Of a stretch of 61,248 bases of DNA, positions 23,853-33,886 are shown in pieces. The DNA lies in the NCBI RefSeq assembly GCF_018919145.1, contig NZ_JAHLQJ010000025.1, positions 1 through 61,248 of the forward strand, given 5' to 3'. Below the pieces are notes generated by a model, which ran no database searches, was not told where the DNA came from, and was given only the letters and a program-made list of their open reading frames with translations. A program made the position numbers and the translations under genes. How positions within the stretch are numbered: the first letter of the stretch is position 1; each line of letters begins with the position of its first letter. The stretch comes from Paenibacillus brevis (GTDB lineage Bacteria > Bacillota > Bacilli > Paenibacillales > Paenibacillaceae).

Positions 23853-26618
23853 TTAGTGGCTGTTTTTATTCTTTAGACTGTCTGATAAGGCAAGGGTAAC
23901 GATTTCGGCTTTACCTGCTTCCAGGCTCAGCTTGCCTCCGTAAAGCGCAAGGCTATCATGTCTGCGTTCCAGCACATCGCTGCGATAAGCTGCGCTTGCC
24001 GGAACATGCAGCTCTACGTCAAGCTTAGTAGACCGATGCTGGAGATTATACCAACGAACAATCAGATCCTCGTGCTCGGACAGCTTGAAAGCGGACAATG
24101 CCAAGCCTTCCCCTTGCCAGCTTACCGGCGCATACGTTGTAGGCAGGCTGCCGAATTGAATTTCGGTCTGGATATGGAACCAAGGAATCTGGAATCCATA
24201 GGCCTGCTCGTAAGCCCCGGATTTAAGCAGGTCCCCACAGTGAGGGAATACCGCATACTCCACCGTCTGCTCCCCAAGACACTGTGCTTCGGGTGTCGGG
24301 AATACGCCCCAGTCGCCAAGCTCTCCTACCGCACGCAGCAGAGTAACGGCGATTGTATTTTTGCTGTCCCGGAGCACCTCGTACTCATTTAATCCCTTAT
24401 TGGCAATGGTCAGGCCGTTTGCTTCGTCATTTAGACTGATAAATGCGTGCTGATGCTGGGCGTTGCTTGGGTTGATCCATTCTGCTGCTGGAACATTATT
24501 ACGTTGTGCCGCCTCAAATATGGAGTCCGCATAGTGGGTAGCACTCTCAAGCCCGGTTGGGAACAAGACACGAAGGCGATGGTCCTTGGCTTGATTATCG
24601 AATGAAGTTGATACGGACAGGCCTTGAGCGGAATTCTCCAGACTTATCTGGGTTTTGATCCGCAGCGGCACCATTTGTTTGCTTCGTTGCGCCTGCCGAC
24701 GGCGGAAGGGAACCATTGCATTTCTTTCGCTTTCGAGACTTTCATCTGCCCCTGCCGGTATCGCCCAATCATGCACAATCTCATAGGTAATACGGTAAGC
24801 TTCATTTTCTACCAAGGTGATCTTGGCAGGTACTCCTCGTGTAGTCAGCGCTATGTCGCCTTCAGGCTGTCTGAACACATATTCATTTCCGATATCTCCG
24901 CAGCTCTCGAAAATACCGAATTCGTGGAAGGTATGTCCATTCTTCAGATTTGTCAGGGAGTAGGCCCCGTCTTCACGGAAGGTGACGGATACATGCTCAT
25001 TTGCCATTCCGTTCTCCAGCACCTTCAGAGCCGATGGAGCCGCTTGTCCGGAATCATCGGCGCACGGGTGCCAGGCGAAGCTTCGATAGCCGAGTGCGGG
25101 AACGGCTGGCGCCTCAAAGGTCAGGCGGATTTTTCTAGCCATGTAGGGTTGTCTGAACTTGTCCTTCGGCAGCTCATAACCAAAGGATGCTCCCAAATCC
25201 TCTACTTTCGCGGCGATAGCTTGTCCGCGATCATCCAGCAATTGGCCCTTTTCCGGATCCAGCGGCATTAAGCCCATTTGCTCGGCAAGCGCTGCCGGAT
25301 TCGGTCCTTCCTTGAAATACCGCTTCGCCACGATTAATTCCACGCTGACTGTACCGCTTCGTTCGCGTCCAGCCGTATTGAATACGGCAAAGGGAATTGA
25401 GTCCGCCTTCCAACTAAAGTTGTGCGCAGTATCGATCTGTCCTGCAATGGCTTGCAGGCTCTCCTGTACAATCGCTTGGGTCATATGCCGGCTCTTATCG
25501 AATCTTCCGACCATTTCCCGATGCACTTCGTCCACACTGCATCCGCAGATACTGTCGTGAGGATGGTTCTGCATCAGCGTCTTCCATGCATAGGTCAGCA
25601 ACTCATGGGGATAAGCCTTTGCCCCTGTCAATGCGGCAAGCGCTGCAAGCGGCTCTGCTCCTCGTTCCAGTAAAGTTTGTCCTAACTGATTTAATTGCTT
25701 CAAATATATACGCGCAGATGCGGTGTTAACCAAGGTTCCCCATCCGTCGGTATGCTGGCTCCGGAGTTCTCCTGTAATAGTAACCAGATGGCTCGGTACC
25801 TTCCGTTGTAACACTTCCATATATTGCGTGAAATCGGAATGAACAAAGTCCACGTCAGGATAGAGCTTACGAGCTGCCTCCAGGGCATCGCCCAAATCAC
25901 TCTGAACAGGCTGGTGATCACAGCCATTCATGAAGAGAAGCTCTCCGGTAGATGCATATTTCTCGGCATCAGACAACTTCTTGTCCCAGAATTTCTTGGC
26001 TTCCTCCGGATCGACCGGTACTTCATTGCCGTTGCTGTACCAATTAGCGAACAGAATGCCTAGTACTTTAGAGCCGTCAGGAGCTTCCCAATACATTTCT
26101 GAATAAGGAGATTCATATTCAGAGCTTTCATAATCGGCGACCTGATTGTCAAAACCGGTTGGCTTCACCCCGCGACCAAATGCAGCGACATGAATATCGG
26201 CTTGCTTAAGCAATTGAGGAGCCTGTCCCATGTTTCCGAAGGAATCCGGGAAATATCCGATTTTACATATCGTTCCATAGCGTTTGGCATCCTGATGTCC
26301 AATAAGCAAATTGCGGACATTAGCTTCCGAGCTGGTCAAGAATTCATCCTGCAGAACATACCAAGGTCCGATGGCGATTCGGCCGTCAGTGATGTATTTC
26401 TCTAACAGCTCCCGTTTCTCGGGATGCACCTGCAGATAATCCTCCAGAATGATTGTTTGTCCATCCAAATGAAAATGACGATAACGTTCGTCCCGGGCAA
26501 GCGTATCAAGCAAGCTGTTCATCAGTTCAGTTAATAAGTAATGATGCGATTCGTAAGGCATGTACCATTCCCGATCCCAATGCGAATGGGAGATCAGATG
26601 AGCGGTTTTGCGAGCCAT
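23853..26618 (-). CDS. GH38 alpha-mannosidase (MngB-like)
   Basis: The 921-residue retaining alpha-mannosidase has the metal-site motif HSHWDREWYMPYE at residues 11-23, the nucleophile in GYFPDSFGNMGQAPQ (Asp125), NHPHDSICGCSVDEVH near residue 350 and a long beta-sandwich C-terminal half. The H-S-H-W-D-R-E-W form and the length fit the MngB branch, which cleaves alpha-mannosidic or 2-O-mannosyl bonds. No signal peptide is seen, so it acts in the cytoplasm. AGGAGGGA precedes the ATG. With GH125 downstream it forms the leftward arm of the mannoside locus. Confidence 0.93.
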   Translation of the reverse strand: MARKTAHLISHSHWDREWYMPYESHHYLLTELMNSLLDTLARDERYRHFHLDGQTIILEDYLQVHPEKRELLEKYITDGRIAIGPWYVLQDEFLTSSEANVRNLLIGHQDAKRYGTICKIGYFPDSFGNMGQAPQLLKQADIHVAAFGRGVKPTGFDNQVADYESSEYESPYSEMYWEAPDGSKVLGILFANWYSNGNEVPVDPEEAKKFWDKKLSDAEKYASTGELLFMNGCDHQPVQSDLGDALEAARKLYPDVDFVHSDFTQYMEVLQRKVPSHLVTITGELRSQHTDGWGTLVNTASARIYLKQLNQLGQTLLERGAEPLAALAALTGAKAYPHELLTYAWKTLMQNHPHDSICGCSVDEVHREMVGRFDKSRHMTQAIVQESLQAIAGQIDTAHNFSWKADSIPFAVFNTAGRERSGTVSVELIVAKRYFKEGPNPAALAEQMGLMPLDPEKGQLLDDRGQAIAAKVEDLGASFGYELPKDKFRQPYMARKIRLTFEAPAVPALGYRSFAWHPCADDSGQAAPSALKVLENGMANEHVSVTFREDGAYSLTNLKNGHTFHEFGIFESCGDIGNEYVFRQPEGDIALTTRGVPAKITLVENEAYRITYEIVHDWAIPAGADESLESERNAMVPFRRRQAQRSKQMVPLRIKTQISLENSAQGLSVSTSFDNQAKDHRLRVLFPTGLESATHYADSIFEAAQRNNVPAAEWINPSNAQHQHAFISLNDEANGLTIANKGLNEYEVLRDSKNTIAVTLLRAVGELGDWGVFPTPEAQCLGEQTVEYAVFPHCGDLLKSGAYEQAYGFQIPWFHIQTEIQFGSLPTTYAPVSWQGEGLALSAFKLSEHEDLIVRWYNLQHRSTKLDVELHVPASAAYRSDVLERRHDSLALYGGKLSLEAGKAEIVTLALSDSLKNKNSH

Positions 26619-26911
26619 TCAAGTTCCCTCCTAATCCATTTCATTACGCCAGAATTATCTTTGTAACCAGTTGTTTTGCGAAAAACACATTCGTAAGCAG
26701 ATTTGCACATCCGGAGAAAAACTACAATATGTATGATTTGCGGCAGGATTCGGGCTAGCATAATTGACACATTCGGCAGGTGAAAATGATCATTGTTAAC
26801 CCTGTGTTAAAAATGAAAAAGCGCATAATGAAGCGGTTTCATGGCATTACGGATATGACAATTCAGAAACGACATATTTACGATGTCAGATCGGATTCCC
26901 TACAATTTGTG

Positions 26912-26927
26912 TTGTAAGCGTTAGCAA
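26912..26927 (+). promoter_or_regulatory. cre-like operator in the divergent mannoside promoter region
   Basis: TTGTAAGCGTTAGCAA is a close match to the CcpA operator consensus (TGNAARCGNWWNCA). It lies 94 bases before the importer start in the roughly 400-base gap between divergent GH38 and permease genes, so it could control both arms. A second palindrome-like stretch, ATGAAGCGGTTTCAT near 26828-26842, is one base short of a cre. Carbon catabolite repression is the expected role; a LacI-family regulator could also bind. Confidence 0.55.
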
Positions 26928-27020
26928 ACCGCTGCTTGCATCTTGGTCAAGCACCTAGAGGTTAGGGCGGAAGAAGCTGACGCATGGAGATTGGAGATAG
27001 AGAAAGGAGAGAAATACAAT

Positions 27021-27971
27021 ATGAGAAAAAACGGTCGGGTACAACCCGGCAATCTCGGCAGTTCGACACAATCTCTCGGCCGTAGAATGCTAAAGAATTG
27101 GGAACTGTATCTATTTATAACCCCTGCGGTTTTGTACTTCCTGATTTTCCACTATGGACCGATGTACGGGATTCAAATTGCATTCAAAAACTTTACACCC
27201 GTTAAAGGAATTACGGGGAGTCCCTGGGTAGGATTCGATCACTTCGAGCGTTTCTTCAATTCTTATTACTTTTGGGATTTACTCTGGAATACGTTAAGCC
27301 TTAGCTTCTACGAGCTGGCAATCGGATTCCCGCTTCCTATCATTCTTGCACTCGCTTTCAATGAAATTCGCAACGGGGGATTCAAGAAGACGGTACAAAC
27401 CGTCACCTATGCGCCCCACTTCATTTCAATGGTAGTTATGGCAGGTATGATCATTACATTCTTATCGCCTTCCTCCGGGATCATTATCCGGATAATCGAA
27501 GCCTTTGGCATCAATGCTCCTGACTTTCTAAGCGATCCGCGCTGGTTCAAGACGGTATACGTAATCTCAGGCGTATGGCAGAGCACAGGCTGGGGAACGA
27601 TCATTTATCTTGCCGCCTTGGCCGGAGTCGATCCTCAATTGCATGAAGCGGCGATTATGGATGGTGCCAGCCGGTTCAAGCGGGTATTGCATATTAACCT
27701 TCCGACGATCATTCCGACAATTACGATTCTCTTGATCCTCAATATGGGCAATATGCTGGGCGTAGGTTATGAGAAAGTTCTGCTGCTGCAGAACAATTTG
27801 AATATGGAGTCCTCGGACGTCATTTCAACGTTTGTATATCGCTCCGGTCTGATCAGCGCTCAGTATAGCTTCTCAACAGCTGTCGGCTTGTTCAACTCCG
27901 TAATTAATGCCATCATGCTGATTACGGTGAACAAAATTGCCAAGCGGACGAGCGATACAAGTCTGTGGTAA
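27021..27971 (+). CDS. ABC permease, LplB type (mannoside locus)
   Basis: The 316-residue membrane protein has about six helices, LFITPAVLYFLIFHYGPMYG near residue 33 and GVDPQLHEAAIMDGASRFKR near 210, the EAA loop of LplB-type permeases for complex oligosaccharides. Start 27021 was chosen for AAAGGAGAG 9 bases upstream; the longer frame from 26943 has no ribosome binding site and overlaps the promoter region. It ends in the conserved SLW and is followed 22 bases later by its partner. No ATPase gene is present. Confidence 0.88.
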   Translation: MRKNGRVQPGNLGSSTQSLGRRMLKNWELYLFITPAVLYFLIFHYGPMYGIQIAFKNFTPVKGITGSPWVGFDHFERFFNSYYFWDLLWNTLSLSFYELAIGFPLPIILALAFNEIRNGGFKKTVQTVTYAPHFISMVVMAGMIITFLSPSSGIIIRIIEAFGINAPDFLSDPRWFKTVYVISGVWQSTGWGTIIYLAALAGVDPQLHEAAIMDGASRFKRVLHINLPTIIPTITILLILNMGNMLGVGYEKVLLLQNNLNMESSDVISTFVYRSGLISAQYSFSTAVGLFNSVINAIMLITVNKIAKRTSDTSLW

Positions 27972-27993
27972 AGGAATGGAGGGGAATCTATAA

Positions 27994-28902
27994 ATGACAA
28001 CAATCAGAGAGTCCAGATCGGACAAGCTGTTCCTGATCATAAATTATGTGTACCTGCTGCTAGCCTTGGTCGTTGTATTGTATCCGCTGGTATACATTAT
28101 CAGCGCCTCTATCAGTAATCCCAAGCTCGTTAGCTCGGGTGAAATGTGGCTTTTCCCTAAAGGATTGACATTGGATGGGTACAAGCTCGTGTTTAATAAT
28201 CCGAAGATTTGGATCGGATACAAAAACACTGTTTTTTATACGGTAATCGGTACTCTGCTGAATCTGGCGGTTACATTGCCGGCGGCCTATGCTTTAAGCC
28301 GTTCCGACTTTGTCGGAAGACACTTGTTCATGGGGATGTTCCTGGTCACAATGTTCTTCAGTGGCGGGTTAATTCCAAGCTACTTGCTGATCAAAAACCT
28401 GGGGCTTGTCAACTCGGTCGGCGCATTGATTCTGCCTGTGGCGGCTTCGGTATGGAACATTATCGTGGCAAGAACCTTCTTCCAGTCGACGATTCCGAAA
28501 GAATTGCAGGAGGCGGCGCATGTTGACGGTTGTACCAACTTCAGACTGTTCATGAAAATTGTCCTTCCTTTATCCTCTCCGATCATTGCCGTCATGGCTT
28601 TGTTCTACGGGGTAGGACACTGGAACAGCTACTTTCCGGCCCTGATTTACTTGAACGATGATATGAAGTATCCGCTGCAGTTGGTATTGCGCCAGATTCT
28701 GGTCCTGCAGGAAATGTCGGCAGAGACGACAGGAGCTGCGATCAGCGGAGATATCGCCCGAGCTATGGCTAACAAGGCGGAGATAGCCGCCCTGGTTAGA
28801 TATGCTGTCATCATCGTATCGACGCTGCCCGTCATTGCCGTCTATCCTTTCCTGCAGCGCTACTTTGTGCAAGGGGTTATGATCGGATCCGTGAAGGGTT
28901 AA
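27994..28902 (+). CDS. ABC permease, YtcP type (mannoside locus)
   Basis: The 302-residue protein has about six membrane helices, the FSGGLIPSYLLIKNLGL segment near residue 115 typical of YtcP-like permeases, EAAHVDGCTNFRLFMKIVLP near 170 and the end YFVQGVMIGSVKG. It pairs with the LplB-type permease upstream. Before the next gene, 28903-29008 contains only small hairpins (for example CGAAGA/TCTTCG near 28952-28968), possibly allowing extra expression of the binding protein. Confidence 0.88.
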   Translation: MTTIRESRSDKLFLIINYVYLLLALVVVLYPLVYIISASISNPKLVSSGEMWLFPKGLTLDGYKLVFNNPKIWIGYKNTVFYTVIGTLLNLAVTLPAAYALSRSDFVGRHLFMGMFLVTMFFSGGLIPSYLLIKNLGLVNSVGALILPVAASVWNIIVARTFFQSTIPKELQEAAHVDGCTNFRLFMKIVLPLSSPIIAVMALFYGVGHWNSYFPALIYLNDDMKYPLQLVLRQILVLQEMSAETTGAAISGDIARAMANKAEIAALVRYAVIIVSTLPVIAVYPFLQRYFVQGVMIGSVKG

Positions 28903-29008
28903 TAAGAACCCGTTGATGGTAAGCCTGAGTATGTATTAGCTCAGTAATAACGAAGATCTTGTCTTCGATATTATATAATTCTTTTAAAGATATAAGGGAG
29001 GATTAAGA

Positions 29009-30637
29009 ATGCAAAAGAGCAAAAAGAGCTGGGTCATGCTGTTAGCTGCTGCTATGTTGATCACGTTATTGTCTGGTTGCGGCGGCTCCGGCAACAAGAA
29101 CGAATCAGGTAGCCCCGCTACCGGAGCAGACACCCCGACAGAGTCGGCAGTAAGTAAGGATGGTTTCCCAATTGTGCAGGAGCCAATCACATTAACGATG
29201 ATGGCACCGGATGTAGGTCTGCAAAACTGGGAGAACATGGCACTTTTTGAAGAGATGGAGAAGCTGACAAATATCCATTTTGAATTCAAGAACGCGCCGA
29301 AGGACAGCTTCGAAACGAAGAAAAACCTCGTCTTTGCAAGTGGTGACTATCCGGATGTATTCTATGCGGCAGGATTGACTCCAGCGGAGCAAATGAATTA
29401 CGGCGAGCAAGGAATTCTGGTTCCGTTGGAAGACCTGATCGAAGGATATGCACCAAATGTTAAGAAGATTCTTGAGGAGAACCCGGAGATTCGCAAATCA
29501 ATTACGGCACCGGACGGTCATATTTATGCGTTGCCTGTTATTGAATTCAATCAGCCTTGGTACCGCAACCCGCTTTGGTATAATGGCGAATTCCTGAAAG
29601 CGTTGAATATCGAAAAGCTTCCAGAGACGACAGAGGAGCTGTACACGTACCTCAAGCGGGTTAAGGAAGAAGATCCGAACGGCAATGGCAAGGCAGACGA
29701 GATCCCGCTTTCCTCTGCTGCTCCAGGCAACAGTCTTCGCGATATCCGTACCTGGTTGCTTGGTGCTTTTGGCATCTACGAGGAAGAAATCTATGTTGAT
29801 GACAATGATGTTGTCCACTACACTCCGTTCGAAGAAGGATACAAGGAATACTTGGTTTATTTGAACCGCCTGTGGAATGAAGAACTGCTGGATCGGGAGA
29901 GCTTCTCACAAACTGCGGAGCAGCGTGAAGCTAAAGCGCGCAACAATCAGTTAGGCCTGTTCTCGGCCTGGACTGCCTTCCAAATGATGGGCGAGGAGCC
30001 TAATACCGATGATCCGATGTTCAGCCCGGTGAAGAGTGAATTTGTGGATCAGCCAGCTATCGCCAAGAATAAAGGAATCAATACCGGCGCCTTTGCCATC
30101 TCGAATTCAAATCCATCGCCGGAGGCTTCTATCCGCTGGGTAGATTATGCATACTCCATTGAAGGCGCAACTATGTTCAATAAGGGACCTGAGGGAATTC
30201 TGTGGCAATACACAGACAAGGTAAATTACATGAAGGAATACTTGCCTGTTCCAGACGGTGGCGATCGTGAGGAATATCGCCCTAAAATTACGCCGAACTA
30301 TGGCATCCCTGCGCCGACAATCAACCTGCCGGAAATTGATAATGGGTTACTGGAAGAGGTGGACCACTGGGTTGCTAACGAGACCAAGACCAAACTGTTG
30401 GATCGTGGTGCGCGCATTCCGTTCCCCGTGCTGTTCTTGACAACGGAGGAACAGGCAGAGGTGACGACCATGACTTCAACACTCAACACCTATGTGCGAC
30501 AAATGGAAGCCAAGTTCGTTACCGGTGCCGAGCCGCTCACCAATTGGGATAGTTATGTAGACACCATTAAGAAAATGGGTGGAGACCGCATGGTAGAGAT
30601 TTACCAAGCAGGTTACGACCGTTGGAAAAATAGCTAA
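29009..30637 (+). CDS. ABC solute-binding lipoprotein, LplA type (mannoside locus)
   Basis: The 542-residue lipoprotein has lipobox LLSGC (Cys near residue 25), an Asn/Ser/Gly-rich linker, and a family 1 binding domain with ITLTMMAPDVGLQNWENMAL and a calcium-like loop EEDPNGNGKADEIPLS near residue 225, a hallmark of the LplA/YtcQ group. It should bind mannosyl oligosaccharides, possibly N-glycan-derived, for the two permeases upstream. GGGAGG precedes the ATG. A terminator follows, so the GH38/GH130 pair may be expressed separately or by read-through. Confidence 0.88.
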   Translation: MQKSKKSWVMLLAAAMLITLLSGCGGSGNKNESGSPATGADTPTESAVSKDGFPIVQEPITLTMMAPDVGLQNWENMALFEEMEKLTNIHFEFKNAPKDSFETKKNLVFASGDYPDVFYAAGLTPAEQMNYGEQGILVPLEDLIEGYAPNVKKILEENPEIRKSITAPDGHIYALPVIEFNQPWYRNPLWYNGEFLKALNIEKLPETTEELYTYLKRVKEEDPNGNGKADEIPLSSAAPGNSLRDIRTWLLGAFGIYEEEIYVDDNDVVHYTPFEEGYKEYLVYLNRLWNEELLDRESFSQTAEQREAKARNNQLGLFSAWTAFQMMGEEPNTDDPMFSPVKSEFVDQPAIAKNKGINTGAFAISNSNPSPEASIRWVDYAYSIEGATMFNKGPEGILWQYTDKVNYMKEYLPVPDGGDREEYRPKITPNYGIPAPTINLPEIDNGLLEEVDHWVANETKTKLLDRGARIPFPVLFLTTEEQAEVTTMTSTLNTYVRQMEAKFVTGAEPLTNWDSYVDTIKKMGGDRMVEIYQAGYDRWKNS

Positions 30638-30656
30638 GCACTAGATTCATGATTTG

Positions 30657-30697
30657 AAAACTCTCTGATGTTATCCGCGGTCGGAGAGTTTTCTTTC
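30657..30697 (+). terminator. Terminator after the mannoside binding protein
   Basis: AAAACTCTC (30657-30665) pairs with GAGAGTTTT (30684-30692), followed by CTTTC. The long loop contains a further GC-rich part. Probably partial, since downstream genes belong to the same pathway and no other promoter is obvious. Confidence 0.65.
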
Positions 30698-30754
30698 TAT
30701 TAATGGCTCAGGAAAATAGCTGAAGAAGGTTTTTGCATGAAAGGAGATACTGCA

Positions 30755-33700
30755 TTGAAGCGTATTTCGCGATTTGTCCAATTTCTGGAACGCGAACAAT
30801 GGACAGAAAAGAGATTGCTCGAACAGTGGAAGGTGCGGGAGACCCGTTACATCGCCCAAGGGGTATATGAAGATACCGCCGGGGAAGAGCGGGAGCGTCT
30901 GCTGGACAGGCTTACCGGCGGCCCCGGTACTACCTATTTTCTCAGTAGGCTGCTAGAGCTTCCGGGGGATTGGCAGCCCCTGGATACGGCTTTGTTGTAC
31001 TACGGCACCGGAGAAGGACTGCTTTGCATCGATGGCAGGCCATATCATGGGCTTGACCGCAACCATTGGTTCGTGCAACTGCCCGAAGCGCAAGAAGGAA
31101 AGCTGCTGCTGGAGATCGAATTGTTTGATCCGTTCCCCGAGCCTTCGGATCCTCTGAACAACCAGGCGCCGATTCGTCCGCCGATGCACAGTGCGGAATT
31201 TGCGATCGTTCTGATTAACCGGCCGGTTTATAGTCTTCTGCATACCGTAAAAATGGTGCATGAAGCGGTGTTGCTGCTTCCTGTATCCGATATGCGGCGC
31301 ATCCGTCTGGAGCGGGCGCTGGAACGGACAATGGACACCCTGTATCTCCAGCCGGAACGGCTGGCCGATGCGGAACGGACAGCTCTGGCGGAGCAAGACT
31401 TGCGGGAAGCGGCGCTGCAAGAGCAGGTACCCGATGGACGCAACGGCGTGATGCATATGGTCGGACAATCGCATATCGATGTCGCCTGGCTATGGCCTCT
31501 GAAAGAGACCCAGCGCAAGGTTGGCCGCACTTTCTCTACAATCTGCGCGCTTATGGATCGCTATCCCGATTTTACTTACTCGCAAAGCCAGCCACAGCTG
31601 TATGCCTATGTAAAGGAGCATTATCCCGAGCTGTATAAGCGCATCAAGCTGCGGGTGGCGGAGGGCCGCTGGGAACTGGTCGGAGGCATGTGGGTGGAGC
31701 CCGACCTCAATATTCCATCCGGCGAATCACTGGTGCGGCAGATTCTCTATGGGCAACGTTTCTATGAGCAAGAATTCGGCAAGCGCTCAACGATTGAATG
31801 GCTTCCAGACACCTTCGGCTATTGCGCCTCGCTGCCCCAGCTATTGAAGCAGTCCGGCATTGATTACTTTATGACGACCAAGCTGGGATGGAACGACACC
31901 AATAAGTTCCCGCACACCCTTTTCAACTGGGTCGGCATCGACGGTACTTCCGTAGTCGCTTACCAGAACCACGGGCTTAATGAGCATACCCGGCCGCTTG
32001 ATGTGCAACGCCACTGGGAAGCTTTTGCCAATAAAGACAGGCACGATGAGTTAATGCTTCTTTACGGGCATGGTGACGGCGGCGGCGGCGTCACGCACGA
32101 AATGTTGGAGAATATTAGCCGTTCGGAATTGATGGTCGGTCAGGCATCGGCCCGGCTCTCCACTGCGGATGCCTTCTTCAGTGAGATCAAGCGGAGTGGG
32201 CCAAATCTGCCGGCGTGGCACGGCGATCTTTATCTGGAGTTTCATAGAGGCACCCTTACCACGCAAGCCTATACTAAGCTCAGCAATCGACTGGCGGAAC
32301 AACTATATCGGAGAGCGGAGATCTGGAGCTCCTTTGCTGAACTTGGCCAAGAAAACCGTACTGCACCGGACGGCTTGCAGGAAGGCTGGGAACTGATTCT
32401 GCTTAACCAGTTCCATGATATAATTCCGGGAACTGCGATCCCCGAAGTGTACGACACTTCCCGGAAGCAATACGCCCGTGTGTTCGAGTTAGGCCAGCAG
32501 GTGCTGGAGCAAGGGCTCTCGGCACTCGCTGCCGAGATGAATACGAATGGCGAGGGTAGCCCGTACGCCGTATTCAACAGCCTGGGTTGGTCACGAAACG
32601 GCACCGTGCTGATTGAGAGTGACAGCAGCCTGGCGGCCATGAAGTTCTGGGATACCGAAGGTGAATTGCCAAGCGATGTCCGTGCGGTAGACGAAGCGAC
32701 AGGACGGGTCACATGGGCTGTTCAGGTGAAGAACGTGCCGGCCTTTGGCTGCCGGATCATCTGGCAGCGTCCGATGAAGGAAGCGGCAGCCTCCGCTCCC
32801 GCTCCCGTTTCCGGGGCGGGATTCACGGATTCGTGGGAAACGGATCGCTGGTTGCTGCGCTTTAATGAGCGGGGTGAGATCACCAGTTGGAAGGACAAAA
32901 AGGCAGACCGCGAACTGATTCCGGATGGCGGGCGGGCCAACGAAATTCAGTTGTTCCACGATTTGCCGGTGGAATGGGATGCCTGGGATCTGGATAGCCG
33001 GTTCGAACAACAGCCGGCCGCTAAGGCCAAATTGCTGGAGAAATCGGTGCAAATCCAGGGCGAAACCCTCGATCTGCTGCTTTTTCATTGGCGTATCGGC
33101 GGCTCCGATATTGAGCAGGACATGGTATTCCACAAGCATACCGACCGCGTAGATTTCATTACAAAGGTGGATTGGAGAGAGGAGCACAAGGTTCTGAAGG
33201 CAGCATTCCCGGTAGACATCATGGCGTCCCAGGCAACCTATGAGATTCCCTTCGGTGCGCTCGCGCGTCCCACACACCGCAACACCAGTTGGGAGCAGGC
33301 CCAGTTCGAGGTATGCGGACATCGTTTTGCCGATTTATCGGAGAACGGTTATGGCGTTAGCTTGCTGAACGACTGCAAATACGGCTACGACATCCATGAT
33401 GGCGTAATGCGTCTTACACTGCTGCGGGCTCCCGCTTGGCCGGACAAGCAGGCCGACCGGGGCAAGCATGTCTTTACCTATTCGCTTTATCCGCATGCGG
33501 GAGATTGGCGGCAGGCTCAGGTCGTTAGGGAAGCAGCCGATCTGAACGAGCCGTTGCAGGTGATCACTGCCGATACCCATCCGGGCATTCGCGGTACATC
33601 GCACTCCTGGCTGTCCTTTGAGAGCGGACATGTTTGCCTGGAGACCATCAAAAAAGCAGAGGACGGCAGTGGAACGATACTCCGCATGTACGAGTCCGCC

Positions 33701-33883
33701 GGCGGCCAGGACACAGCGGTACTGTATGGGCTGCCAAAGACAGCGCGCATTGCTGAGGTCAATCTTCTTGAAGACGAGACCGGCCTGCTGACGGCAGACG
33801 ACGGGCAGTTGACGCTGCATTTCCGGCCATATCAAATCAAGACAATCAAAATTACAGACATTGCATCGGCACAGGAGGTATAA
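30755..33883 (+). CDS. GH38 alpha-mannosidase (large, Ams1-like)
   Basis: The 1042-residue enzyme has an N-terminal accessory domain (about 1-230), then the GH38 catalytic domain with QSHIDVAWLWPLKETQRK near residue 238, VGGMWVEPDLNIPSGESLVR near 308, the nucleophile Asp in WLPDTFGYCASLPQLL near 351, and long C-terminal beta domains. This is the vacuolar/Ams1-like branch acting on N-glycan oligomannose (alpha-1,2, -1,3 and -1,6). No signal peptide. The TTG at 30755 was preferred because AAAGGAG lies 8-9 bases upstream and MKRISRF fits relatives; an ATG at 30737 would overlap this site. The GH130 gene starts 3 bases after its stop. Confidence 0.92.
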   Translation: MKRISRFVQFLEREQWTEKRLLEQWKVRETRYIAQGVYEDTAGEERERLLDRLTGGPGTTYFLSRLLELPGDWQPLDTALLYYGTGEGLLCIDGRPYHGLDRNHWFVQLPEAQEGKLLLEIELFDPFPEPSDPLNNQAPIRPPMHSAEFAIVLINRPVYSLLHTVKMVHEAVLLLPVSDMRRIRLERALERTMDTLYLQPERLADAERTALAEQDLREAALQEQVPDGRNGVMHMVGQSHIDVAWLWPLKETQRKVGRTFSTICALMDRYPDFTYSQSQPQLYAYVKEHYPELYKRIKLRVAEGRWELVGGMWVEPDLNIPSGESLVRQILYGQRFYEQEFGKRSTIEWLPDTFGYCASLPQLLKQSGIDYFMTTKLGWNDTNKFPHTLFNWVGIDGTSVVAYQNHGLNEHTRPLDVQRHWEAFANKDRHDELMLLYGHGDGGGGVTHEMLENISRSELMVGQASARLSTADAFFSEIKRSGPNLPAWHGDLYLEFHRGTLTTQAYTKLSNRLAEQLYRRAEIWSSFAELGQENRTAPDGLQEGWELILLNQFHDIIPGTAIPEVYDTSRKQYARVFELGQQVLEQGLSALAAEMNTNGEGSPYAVFNSLGWSRNGTVLIESDSSLAAMKFWDTEGELPSDVRAVDEATGRVTWAVQVKNVPAFGCRIIWQRPMKEAAASAPAPVSGAGFTDSWETDRWLLRFNERGEITSWKDKKADRELIPDGGRANEIQLFHDLPVEWDAWDLDSRFEQQPAAKAKLLEKSVQIQGETLDLLLFHWRIGGSDIEQDMVFHKHTDRVDFITKVDWREEHKVLKAAFPVDIMASQATYEIPFGALARPTHRNTSWEQAQFEVCGHRFADLSENGYGVSLLNDCKYGYDIHDGVMRLTLLRAPAWPDKQADRGKHVFTYSLYPHAGDWRQAQVVREAADLNEPLQVITADTHPGIRGTSHSWLSFESGHVCLETIKKAEDGSGTILRMYESAGGQDTAVLYGLPKTARIAEVNLLEDETGLLTADDGQLTLHFRPYQIKTIKITDIASAQEV

Positions 33884-33886
33884 GCT

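Noticed and set aside
32591..33322. Long minus-strand frame within the second GH38 gene (243 codons)
   Set aside because: It lies wholly inside a well-recognised gene, lacks a ribosome binding site and shows no domain.
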